From Bacteroidales bacterium (GTDB lineage: Bacteria > Bacteroidota > Bacteroidia > Bacteroidales > VadinHA17): 5,838 nt of DNA. Where the stretch lies: positions 5,746-11,583 of the forward strand of contig PMEC01000130.1 of NCBI GenBank assembly GCA_003155705.1. The letters are read 5' to 3'. A program made the translations under genes and the position numbers. Under the pieces are notes generated by a model that was not told the origin of the DNA, did not search any database, and saw only the letters and a program-made list of their open reading frames with translations. Positions 1 to 5,838 of the stretch are shown in pieces (position 1 is the first letter of the stretch; every line of letters begins with the position of its first letter).

Positions 1-605
1 ACCTTCGGGAGATTATTATTGTCACAGGATATCTTGAAAACCAGATAAGGGATTTCATGAGAGTCAGATTTCCTCAACTTAACATTTCTTATATCTATAA
101 TAAATTTTACTCTACCACAAATAATATCTATTCTCTCTGGCTGGCAAAAGACACCGTTCTTGGAGATGATATGCTGATGATGGATAGCGATATCGTTTTT
201 GATAAGCAAATCATTTCAAAACTTATAAACTCAGGATATGAAAACTGTCTTGCCATGAATCGACATGATTTACATGATGAGGAGATAAAAGTAAAAGTGG
301 ATTTAAAAAGGCGGGTGGTTGAAATAGGTAAAGAGGTGAATCCATCTGAAGCAGAAGGTGAATCTATCGGAATAGAAATATTTGGAAAAGACACATTGGC
401 TGTTCTTTACAAGATACTTGATCGCAAGATAGTTGCTGAAAATAATGTAAATGAGTTTTATGAATCTGCATTCCAGGAGCTGGTTAATATTGAAAATGAT
501 TTGTATATTGTCGATTCAACTGAATATTCCAGTATGGAAATCGATACTGAGTCAGATTTAAAAGTTGCTGAATTGCTAGTTTTAAATAATTTGTCACAAA
601 AATAA
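1..605 (+). CDS. LicC-like nucleotidyltransferase, 5' partial
   Basis: This is the C-terminal part of a GT-A fold nucleotidyltransferase of the kind annotated as phosphocholine cytidylyltransferase (LicC-like) or sugar-phosphate nucleotidyltransferase. Such enzymes join an NTP to a phosphorylated small molecule in the cytoplasm, releasing pyrophosphate. The frame is open to the left edge (first full codon at base 3) and reads VTGYLENQI before the first ATG at 57, so that ATG is internal and the true start is outside the window. Visible family features are the TTNNIYSLWLA segment (about 114-146), the metal-binding type DSD (183-191) followed by IVFD, an ESIGIEIF strand, and the near C-terminal EIDTESDL, whose Asp (543-545) is the usual second metal ligand. 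The N-terminal glycine-rich nucleotide loop is missing only because of the window edge. The gene stops at TAA, 9 bases before the LysE-like gene. Family confidence is good; substrate is unknown. Confidence 0.8.
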   Translation, partial: LREIIIVTGYLENQIRDFMRVRFPQLNISYIYNKFYSTTNNIYSLWLAKDTVLGDDMLMMDSDIVFDKQIISKLINSGYENCLAMNRHDLHDEEIKVKVDLKRRVVEIGKEVNPSEAEGESIGIEIFGKDTLAVLYKILDRKIVAENNVNEFYESAFQELVNIENDLYIVDSTEYSSMEIDTESDLKVAELLVLNNLSQK

Positions 606-614
606 CTGTGTTTT

Positions 615-1460
615 ATGACAGAAAGTTTAATCACTATGTCGATTGTCGGCTTATTGGCAGGATTCATTTTCTCAATGCCAATAGCAGGTCCGATAAGTAT
701 CCTGGTTACTTCGAATGCATTTGAGGGAAGGGTACGTTATTGTAACCTTGTAACTATAGGAGCTTCAATAGCGGATTTTGTTTATGTTTTTATAGCAATT
801 TTCGGACTGACAAAGTTTTATTCTTTATACAAACCTGCTATACCATATCTTCTCGCTGCAGGCGCACTGTTCCTTCTCTACATAGGATACAAAACTATCA
901 AGACAAAAATCGATCTTGAGCATCTGGAAGATAAACAGATTACTGAAAAGATTAAGAAAAAAGAAAAAGGAGCCTTTTATACAGGGTTTATGATAAACTT
1001 TCTCAATCCTACTCTTTTTATTGGCTGGCTCACTTCCTCTTTTTTTATGATTTCTTTTATGGCCTCCCTGGGATTTGATACAGGCGGACTAGATACTATT
1101 ATTCACCAGAATGTAAAAGAGATTAATAATATAGTGGATAAAAAAATAGATCAACCTCCCGTATTCTCAAATCCTCAATTTGAAAAAATCCGTTCCAAAA
1201 ACATGGAAATGAAAAAAAAGGAACCGGTGAGCCTTCCAAAGCATTTCCATTTATTAATCAGTGTCTGTTATGCTTTCTTTCTTTCCGTTGGAAGCATAAT
1301 CTGGTTTTATCTCCTGTCATTTGTGATTACAAAGTTCCGACATCGCATCAGTATCAGGATCATCAACGGAATCGTTTATAGTCTGGGAGTAATTCTTTGT
1401 ATTATTGGAATATACTTTGGATTCGTTGCCGGCAAGATGTTTTTAAATGCTTTAAATTAA
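615..1460 (+). CDS. LysE-family transporter with hydrophilic insert
   Basis: This is an inner-membrane exporter of the LysE/RhtB superfamily, whose characterised members export amino acids and related small solutes by secondary transport. The N-terminal helix carries the family's small-residue/proline signature (SMPIAGPISILV, residues 20-31), followed by GASIADFVYVF (49-59), a third helix ending LLYIGYKTIK (87-96), and the conserved GFMINFLNPTLFIGW (124-138). Two C-terminal helices lie at about 213-238 and 249-271. The protein has 281 residues, against roughly 200-210 for typical LysE proteins. Much of the excess is a polar stretch at about 153-210, between the fourth and fifth helices. The ATG at 615 follows the upstream stop by 9 bases and has no Shine-Dalgarno sequence; Met8 (636) is a possible alternative start that would still keep the first helix. 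It is probably co-transcribed with the nucleotidyltransferase. The substrate cannot be read from the sequence. Confidence 0.85.
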   Translation: MTESLITMSIVGLLAGFIFSMPIAGPISILVTSNAFEGRVRYCNLVTIGASIADFVYVFIAIFGLTKFYSLYKPAIPYLLAAGALFLLYIGYKTIKTKIDLEHLEDKQITEKIKKKEKGAFYTGFMINFLNPTLFIGWLTSSFFMISFMASLGFDTGGLDTIIHQNVKEINNIVDKKIDQPPVFSNPQFEKIRSKNMEMKKKEPVSLPKHFHLLISVCYAFFLSVGSIIWFYLLSFVITKFRHRISIRIINGIVYSLGVILCIIGIYFGFVAGKMFLNALN

Positions 1461-1503
1461 AAAAAACAGAAGCTATCCGTTCTCCAATCTTAAAGTCAAT
1501 TGA
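1461..1503. other. Convergent intergenic gap, no clear terminator
   Basis: These 43 bases separate the 3' ends of the two convergent gene groups. A run of eight A (1459-1466) reads as eight T for leftward transcripts. The only pairing just ahead of it is a 4-bp AGAA/TTCT stem, too weak to call an intrinsic terminator with confidence. For rightward transcripts no hairpin followed by a T run is seen. The flanking TTTAAA copies (1442-1447, 1451-1456) are low-complexity sequence inside the LysE-like gene. Confidence 0.4.
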
Positions 1504-2487
1504 TCAGCGTTTTTTCTCTTGTTTTAAAAAATAATTTTTGGGTTTAAAAAGCTTCTCAAATATTCCATCTTTTTTAGTCGTAAAATAAACTTCTGGATTA
1601 AGACTGGAATTAAATATAAATTCGTCGGTACCGTCTCCTTTAAAACATTTAACAGTGATACTTAATAAGTTGTTCCCTTCTATAAATACCTGGTAAACAG
1701 GAGATAAAACGGGTTTAAAGTCATCTTTAAAATTCTCACCATTTAATATTCCCAGAGAAACCAGAAAATTTGCTGTGCTTGTTGAATCAGCAGTTTTATC
1801 ACCGATTTGCCAGACTTTATCTTTTCTGATCAGACTGAAACTGCTGTCGGAAGGATATACGAATCTTATACTCGTTATGTTATTCTTATCAGACTTTATG
1901 AAAGTTCTGTCTCTCCAGTCATCAAACTTTGAATTGAATGAAAAGGGGAGTAAACCATCAACAGCATATACATTTTGCTCTGAATAAAGCCGTACAAAAG
2001 ATGTAACCTGAATATTGTTTCCTCCATACCCCGCGTAAGTATTGTCTGGCTGCCTGTAATTGAATTTCCCAATCATAAGATCCGCAAGGATTTTACCTTT
2101 TCTGTCAAGAAATTTTATGCGAGTTGCAAGACTGTCGGTAACCTCGAATTCTTTCCAATTTGATTTGCTGACAGCAGCCAGGCTTTGGGGCTTAATTCTT
2201 AGCACATCACTGAAAATATTCTGAACCACTCCTTCCTGAGTGGCAGAAACAATGTTTCCCTGCTGAACCTTCCATTTATTGTTGTTCTTATTAAACTCAA
2301 CAGCATTACCAATGCTGACTCTGGGATATAGGATAATTTTATTTACTTCTGAAGTATCGAATTCGACAATCTTACTTCTTAAAGTCGCCCTTTCTTTTGG
2401 AATTTTTATAACAACGGTAAGAAGTAAAATTGCAATCAATCCAATTAGCAGGTATAACAGCTTTTTGTTATCGAATCTGTTACTCAT
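1504..2487 (-). CDS. DUF4340 membrane-anchored protein
   Basis: This 327-residue protein resembles the DUF4340 family, whose biochemical role is not established and which commonly sits beside GldG-like ABC auxiliary genes. It has a short positively charged N-terminus (NKK), one hydrophobic helix at about residues 10-27, and then a soluble, probably extracytoplasmic, domain. That domain has repeated beta-type segments such as VEFNKNNNKWKV and a later WQIGDKTADSTSTANFL, matching the repeated 'Trp-Lys/Gln...Ala-Asp...' layout of DUF4340 proteins. The start ATG overlaps the end of the gldG-like gene by 8 bases and is preceded by a strong ribosome-binding site, so the start is well supported. It is the last gene of the minus-strand operon and probably acts with the ABC transporter encoded upstream. 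The C-terminus is lysine-rich (KKR). The family call is by resemblance; the transport link rests on operon context. Confidence 0.8.
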   Translation of the reverse strand: MSNRFDNKKLLYLLIGLIAILLLTVVIKIPKERATLRSKIVEFDTSEVNKIILYPRVSIGNAVEFNKNNNKWKVQQGNIVSATQEGVVQNIFSDVLRIKPQSLAAVSKSNWKEFEVTDSLATRIKFLDRKGKILADLMIGKFNYRQPDNTYAGYGGNNIQVTSFVRLYSEQNVYAVDGLLPFSFNSKFDDWRDRTFIKSDKNNITSIRFVYPSDSSFSLIRKDKVWQIGDKTADSTSTANFLVSLGILNGENFKDDFKPVLSPVYQVFIEGNNLLSITVKCFKGDGTDEFIFNSSLNPEVYFTTKKDGIFEKLFKPKNYFLKQEKKR

Positions 2488-3994
2488 AGTTCACCTCCAT
2501 TCTTTTAACACGTTTATTACGGTTCATCTGCATTCTCATTAACCCATAAATAATTATCAGGATAATTGGAGTAAGAAAGTTCAGCCATTTCAGAAGAGCT
2601 CTGGTGCTGTCCTGCATCTCTTTGATCGGCCGAGAAGTTACTTCCTTTGTTCTCAGATCAATTAAACCGGTATCATCTGACAGAAAGTCAACAGAATTCA
2701 CCAGGAGGCTGACATTATCCCTTGGCAGCTGGTTTCCGCCCTTTGGTCCACTGACGGCAAAGTCACCATCAGAAACGAGAACAATTCGTGAGTTCATGTT
2801 ACCCGATAATTTGCCTTCAAGAATACAGGCAACAACTAAACCCGACATTGGAAAGTCGCTCAGCTGCCATTGCTTTTGAACATCAAAATAAAGCGGGGTT
2901 CTTAAGCTCCCCGATTTATCACTGGAGAAAGCAATTGGAATGAATTTTATTGAACTGTCACCGGCGAAGGTTATCGGACTGGCAAATTGCAGACTGACTG
3001 ATTCCAGCCCTTTGGTAACAGGATTAGCAGCAAATTTATGTATTACCGGTAAATAGGGAAACTGCATCTGTGTAGACATTGTAAAGTTGCCTTGTTGTTG
3101 CTGCAGGGTCACAACTCCACAATTCGAATCAACAATAAAATTGTCAGCAATGGTTACTCCTTTCTTTCTCAACCATTCTTCCATTCCGACACTTACAGAT
3201 GTTCCTCTTGCATTTGTGAAATTACCTTCGACCCTGTTTAATGCCAGGAAAATGTTTCCGCCCCTGGCCAGATATTTATCCAATATCTGTAATTGAGCAG
3301 CACGAATAGTATCAACAGGTCTGATGATCGCGATAGTCCTGATTTTTTCAGGAATAATCGTTGTATCTGTTAATGTTAAAGCCTGCACTTTATAAAGAAC
3401 ACTCAATTCAGTATAAACCTGGGAAATATCATTTATTGAAGGTTCACCATGACCCTGTATTAAGGCAATAACAGGCTTATCAATTACTGAAAGTTTTTTA
3501 ATTGCAGTTGATAAAGCATATTCCATTGCCGCCCCCGGCTGGAAAAAAGGGATTTTTTCTTTTTCATCTCCCATTGATACTACCGCTCCCATATATGCTT
3601 TCTGCTGTTTTACCTGGTCTTTTTCTCTCACATTAATCATTATAGGTTGAATTCCGTTTTTTACAGCTTCCTGTTCCAAAGCATCTTTTTCATTTGGATT
3701 TACAAACTTATAAACCACCATTCCGTCTGATCTGTTACTGTACTCTATCAACATATCTTTCAGGTTGCCATAGATATTCCCTATATTCGCCGGAAGATCT
3801 TTTGAAAAATATGCAGTGATTGTCACAGGTTTATCCAGACTTTTTAAAATATTCCGTGTTGCCTTGCTTAAGGTGTATTCTTTACTACCGGTAAGGTCAA
3901 TTCTGAAACTGTAATTTTCAGATAGAATATTCAAAATAATTACAATAACTACTACCAGAATTATTGTGGATGATATTTTTGCTGATCTTATCAT
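2480..3994 (-). CDS. gldG: GldG-like ABC transporter auxiliary protein
   Basis: This 504-residue protein belongs to the GldG / 'ABC-type uncharacterized transport system' family, which contains a GIFT-type domain (named for GldG and intraflagellar transport proteins). It has an N-terminal helix (about residues 9-25), then the family hallmark RIDLTGSKEYTLS (31-43) and PVTITAYFSKDLP (56-68), a GHGE motif at 181-184, a large extracytoplasmic middle, and a C-terminal helix at about 470-486 followed by a basic tail. In flavobacteria GldA, GldF and GldG are linked to gliding motility, but homologues are widespread in non-gliding bacteria, so the symbol marks family, not proven motility. It is somewhat shorter than flavobacterial GldG as I recall it. 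The ATG has no Shine-Dalgarno, and an in-frame stop four codons upstream excludes an extended start. It follows the permease gene by 55 bases and overlaps the DUF4340 gene by 8. Confidence 0.85.
   Translation of the reverse strand: MIRSAKISSTIILVVVIVIILNILSENYSFRIDLTGSKEYTLSKATRNILKSLDKPVTITAYFSKDLPANIGNIYGNLKDMLIEYSNRSDGMVVYKFVNPNEKDALEQEAVKNGIQPIMINVREKDQVKQQKAYMGAVVSMGDEKEKIPFFQPGAAMEYALSTAIKKLSVIDKPVIALIQGHGEPSINDISQVYTELSVLYKVQALTLTDTTIIPEKIRTIAIIRPVDTIRAAQLQILDKYLARGGNIFLALNRVEGNFTNARGTSVSVGMEEWLRKKGVTIADNFIVDSNCGVVTLQQQQGNFTMSTQMQFPYLPVIHKFAANPVTKGLESVSLQFASPITFAGDSSIKFIPIAFSSDKSGSLRTPLYFDVQKQWQLSDFPMSGLVVACILEGKLSGNMNSRIVLVSDGDFAVSGPKGGNQLPRDNVSLLVNSVDFLSDDTGLIDLRTKEVTSRPIKEMQDSTRALLKWLNFLTPIILIIIYGLMRMQMNRNKRVKRMEVNYE
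2491..2498 (-). promoter_or_regulatory. Strong Shine-Dalgarno for the DUF4340 gene
   Basis: On the minus strand GGAGGTGA lies just before the DUF4340 start codon, with 6 bases between GGAGG and ATG. It sits inside the last codons of the gldG-like gene (encoding MEVNYE, then stop). It is the only clear anti-16S match before any start in the window and decides the start choice. Translation of the two genes is probably coupled through the 8-base overlap. Confidence 0.75.
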
Positions 3995-4008
3995 GTGATT
4001 ATTAATTT

Positions 4009-4029
4009 ATTGTTTACGTTCTAAACAAT
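4009..4029 (-). repeat. Perfect 8-bp hairpin between permease and gldG-like genes
   Basis: ATTGTTTA (4009-4016) and TAAACAAT (4022-4029) are perfect reverse complements around a 5-base loop. The stem lies in the 55-base gap, 20 bases after the permease stop codon and 14 bases before the gldG-like start. No T run follows on the minus strand, so it does not look like an intrinsic terminator. It could be an mRNA processing or stability element or a protein-binding dyad; the sequence does not distinguish these. Confidence 0.55.
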
Positions 4030-4049
4030 CTGAAGATTCTGAGTAAAAG

Positions 4050-4778
4050 CTACTGATTATAAGCGTTTCGTTTTGAAAGAGATACTTCTGCAAGGAATAA
4101 TCCCATAAATATTATAGATCCAAAGTATATCAGATCTTTAGAGTCAACAACACCTCGGGTAAGACTTTCGAAATGGACTGGTACAGACAATGAATTGATG
4201 ACCTGTCCTAAAAGACCCTTCATGCCACCAGCTATTACCTCGAATATAATATGAAAAAACAAACCTATAAAAAGGGCTGAAAGAAATGCCACTATCTGGT
4301 TATTAGTGATACTGCTGGAGAACAGACCAATGCTTGTATAAGCTGCACTCATGAGGATTAGAGCAAGATAGCCGCAAATTGTTTCACCGGCATCCAGATT
4401 GCCAATTCTTGAGATAGTGATAACATAAGGCAAAGTGAAACACAGAGCAATTATTATCAATATAAGAGTCGCAAGATATTTGCCAAGAATCACCTGCTTG
4501 TCAGTTACAGCCTTTGTAAGCAGCATTTCAATGGTTCCGCTTTTCTTTTCTTCAGCTATTAAGCGCATGGTTAAAGCAGGGATAAAGAAAAACAACGTCC
4601 AGTATGCTATTGAAAAGAAAGAACGAAGGCTGGCTTGTCCTACCATGAAGATATCTGAGCCTGATATCCAGGTAAAAAATCCACTGAATCCCAGAAAAAG
4701 GATTATCATAATATAAGCTATCAGTGAATCAAAAAATGAATTTAATTCCCGTTTTGTAATTATCCAGATTGTTTTCAT
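4050..4778 (-). CDS. gldF: GldF-like ABC-2 permease
   Basis: This 242-residue integral membrane protein is the permease of an ABC-2 type transporter, close to GldF in length and sequence. Six hydrophobic segments are visible at about residues 18-38, 54-73, 101-123, 134-155, 160-183 and 216-234. Between the second and third lies the characteristic cytoplasmic segment RLIAEEKKSGTIEMLLTK (72-89), followed by VTDKQVILGKYLA, the region that typically contacts the ATPase. Also typical are TNNQIVAFL (158-166) and HFESLTRGVVDSKDLIYF (202-219), shared with GldF-type permeases. The start ATG lies 11 A-rich bases after the ATPase gene's stop, with no Shine-Dalgarno. It would pair with the adjacent ATPase, probably as a dimer with two ATPase copies, since only one permease and one ATPase gene are present. 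The transported substrate is unknown. Confidence 0.88.
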   Translation of the reverse strand: MKTIWIITKRELNSFFDSLIAYIMIILFLGFSGFFTWISGSDIFMVGQASLRSFFSIAYWTLFFFIPALTMRLIAEEKKSGTIEMLLTKAVTDKQVILGKYLATLILIIIALCFTLPYVITISRIGNLDAGETICGYLALILMSAAYTSIGLFSSSITNNQIVAFLSALFIGLFFHIIFEVIAGGMKGLLGQVINSLSVPVHFESLTRGVVDSKDLIYFGSIIFMGLFLAEVSLSKRNAYNQ

Positions 4779-4789
4779 TATTGTTTTTT

Positions 4790-5716
4790 TTAATTCATAG
4801 TTAAGTCTCTGAATATATCTTCAAGCTTTGTTTCAAAGGGTGTTAATTCAGTAAGTACCCAGTTTTTATTTACACAAAGTCTGAATATTTCACGTTTGAC
4901 CTCCTCTGTGGAACAGTGGATGTTGAATCTGTTTAACTTACGATCGGTAAATTCGACCATTGAGACTGATTTAAGAGATTGCAGTGATTTAAAAATCTGA
5001 TCAGCTTCTCCATCTTCAATTTTCACTCTGAGAATATCTGAACCCTGCGCCTGTTTTCTCAATGTTTCAGCAGTCCCGTCAGCGACTATTTTTCCTTTGT
5101 TTATAATGAAAATCCTGTCACAGGTCGCTTCGACCTCAGGAAGAATATGTGTGCTCAGGATTACAGTTTTCTCGCGTCCCAGTTCACGGATCAGCTTACG
5201 GATTTCTGCAATCTGGTTCGGATCCAAACCGGAAGTTGGCTCATCGAGTATTAATATTTCAGGATTGTGAATTATCGCCTGAGCCAATCCTACCCGCTGC
5301 TGATAACCCTTTGATAATTCACCTATTTTTTTGTGTTTTTCTCTGTTTAACCCTGTTGTCTTTATCATCTCTGCAACACGGCCAGGGATACGACTGTTTT
5401 CGATGCCCTGAATGCTGGCGCAAAAATTAAGAAAATCGATTACAGGCATATCCTGATATAAAGGATTGTTCTCAGACAAATAACCGATATGTTTTTTTAT
5501 CTCATATGGGTTTTCTGAGAGAGATTTACCTCCAATATATACTTTACCCTCATCGGCCGCAATAAAATTCGTAATAATTTTCATTGTAGTCGTTTTACCT
5601 GCACCATTAGGGCCAAGAAAGCCTAATATTTCACCGGTAGCGACCTTAAGTGAAATATTATCAACCGCTTTCTGATTACCATATTTTTTTGTAAGGTTCT
5701 CAATAACAATATCCAT
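4790..5716 (-). CDS. gldA: GldA-like ABC transporter ATPase
   Basis: This is a cytoplasmic ABC ATPase of 308 residues, about the length of GldA. All core motifs are intact: Walker A GPNGAGKT (35-42), Q-loop region GYLSENNPLY (78-87), signature LSKGYQQR (134-141), Walker B ILILDE (154-159) with catalytic Glu159, D-loop SGLD (162-165) and switch His190 in STHILPEVEA. The Q-loop position is Glu82 rather than Gln, as is common in GldA-like proteins. An extension of about 85 residues follows the core, usual for ATPases serving ABC-2 exporters. DPNQIAEIR (165-173) and the signature context resemble GldA strongly. It is the first gene of the operon; no Shine-Dalgarno precedes the ATG, and a hairpin ends 5 bases upstream. 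ATP hydrolysis would drive the GldF-like permease. As with its partners, the name indicates family and does not prove a gliding role. Confidence 0.9.
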   Translation of the reverse strand: MDIVIENLTKKYGNQKAVDNISLKVATGEILGFLGPNGAGKTTTMKIITNFIAADEGKVYIGGKSLSENPYEIKKHIGYLSENNPLYQDMPVIDFLNFCASIQGIENSRIPGRVAEMIKTTGLNREKHKKIGELSKGYQQRVGLAQAIIHNPEILILDEPTSGLDPNQIAEIRKLIRELGREKTVILSTHILPEVEATCDRIFIINKGKIVADGTAETLRKQAQGSDILRVKIEDGEADQIFKSLQSLKSVSMVEFTDRKLNRFNIHCSTEEVKREIFRLCVNKNWVLTELTPFETKLEDIFRDLTMN

Positions 5717-5721
5717 AAGCT

Positions 5722-5753
5722 CTGTTTTTATGAAAATCCTATTTTAAAAACAG
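5722..5753 (-). repeat. Hairpin next to the ATPase start codon
   Basis: CTGTTTTTA (5722-5730) and TAAAAACAG (5745-5753) are perfect 9-base reverse complements. Inside them AAAT (5734-5737) and ATTT (5741-5744) can add 4 bp around a 3-base loop, with a 3-base bulge. The structure ends 5 bases before the ATG, where a ribosome would bind. It is AT-rich, so its RNA stability would be modest. It may be a translational control element, an operator dyad, or chance in AT-rich sequence. Confidence 0.45.
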
Positions 5754-5793
5754 CACGAAATTAAAAAATACCGGAGAAAAAATAAAAATGAGA

Positions 5794-5814
5794 TTAGTTA
5801 AAATTTAGTTAAAA
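5794..5814. repeat. Tandem direct repeat TTAGTTAAAA
   Basis: TTAGTTAAAA occurs at 5794-5803 and again at 5805-5814, a period of 11 bases, close to one helical turn. It lies upstream of the gld-like operon and between the arms of a spaced inverted repeat. Such spacing suits a protein bound on one face of the DNA, but the sequence is low in complexity and chance is possible. Confidence 0.35.
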
Positions 5815-5838
5815 ATTCCACCGGTATATAATCAATGG

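Larger units (their letters stand above)
5717..5838 (-). promoter_or_regulatory. Leader/promoter region of the gld-like operon
   Basis: These 122 bases before the ATPase gene contain no supportable coding sequence and should hold the operon promoter. On the minus strand TAATTTCG (revcomp of 5756-5763) is one base from the Bacteroidota -7 element TAnnTTTG, but no TTTG-type -33 partner is seen at the right distance, so no promoter is called precisely. The region is very AT-rich and contains a hairpin (5722-5753), a tandem repeat (5794-5814) and a spaced inverted repeat (5768-5774 with 5821-5827). Confidence 0.4.

Noticed and set aside
57..605. ATG at 57 as the true start of the nucleotidyltransferase
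   Set aside because: The same frame is open to the left edge and its codons (VTGYLENQI) match the family, so the gene begins before the window.
1459..1466. A8 run as part of an intrinsic terminator for the minus-strand operon
   Set aside because: It gives a T8 tract on the leftward transcript but only a 4-bp stem precedes it, below what I would call a terminator.
4435..4716. Plus-strand reading frame opposite the permease gene
   Set aside because: It is antisense to a well-matched six-helix permease and has no start signal or recognisable domain.
4784..4791. A8 run (minus strand) at the ATPase stop as a programmed slippage site
   Set aside because: The run begins in the stop codon itself and the next gene has its own ATG; slippage would not yield a sensible fusion.
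5149..5430. Plus-strand reading frame opposite the ATPase gene
   Set aside because: It lies wholly antisense to the intact ATPase core with all its motifs; its peptide is low in family resemblance and looks like a shadow.
5021..5480. Glu82 in the Q-loop of the ATPase as a defect
   Set aside because: GldA-like ATPases commonly carry Glu here in a GYLxEN/H context, and all other catalytic motifs are intact.
5827..5837. Perfect TATAAT (5827-5832) and nearby ATG (5835-5837) as a rightward promoter and divergent gene start
   Set aside because: The box is only 2 bases from the ATG, no good -35 is seen 17 bases upstream, and the reading frame leaves the window at once, so neither can be supported.

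Overview
The window holds six genes in two convergent groups on AT-rich DNA that is almost entirely coding. The protein families (a GldA/GldF/GldG-type ABC system with a DUF4340 partner) and the near absence of Shine-Dalgarno sequences suggest a member of the Bacteroidota or a relative in the wider FCB group, such as Ignavibacteria. This assignment is inferred from family resemblance. No rRNA or other taxonomic marker is present.

Plus strand, 1-1460: the 3' part of a LicC-like nucleotidyltransferase gene, whose N-terminus lies off the left edge, is followed after 9 bases by a gene for a LysE-family membrane exporter. The exporter carries an unusual hydrophilic insert of about 58 residues. The two are probably co-transcribed. 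The first would activate a small phosphorylated compound with a nucleotide; the second would move a small solute across the inner membrane. Nothing in the sequence shows that they share a substrate.

Minus strand, 5716 down to 1504: a four-gene operon in the order gldA-like ATPase, gldF-like permease, gldG-like auxiliary protein, DUF4340 protein. The ATPase and the six-helix permease form the core of an ABC-2 type transporter. The GldG-like protein (one helix at each end, a large extracytoplasmic middle) and the DUF4340 protein (one N-terminal helix, the rest outside) are its likely membrane-anchored partners. Spacing is tight (11 bases, 55 bases, then an 8-base overlap), so they are probably one transcript. 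The 55-base gap holds a perfect 8-bp hairpin. The leader before the ATPase gene holds a second hairpin ending 5 bases before the start codon.

The groups converge across 43 bases (1461-1503) with no convincing intrinsic terminator. The last 122 bases (5717-5838) are non-coding as far as can be seen and should hold the operon's promoter. No mobile element, tRNA, rRNA, CRISPR array or clearly new system is visible. The most interesting points are the exporter insert, the two hairpins, and the one strong ribosome-binding site, which lies inside the end of the gldG-like gene.
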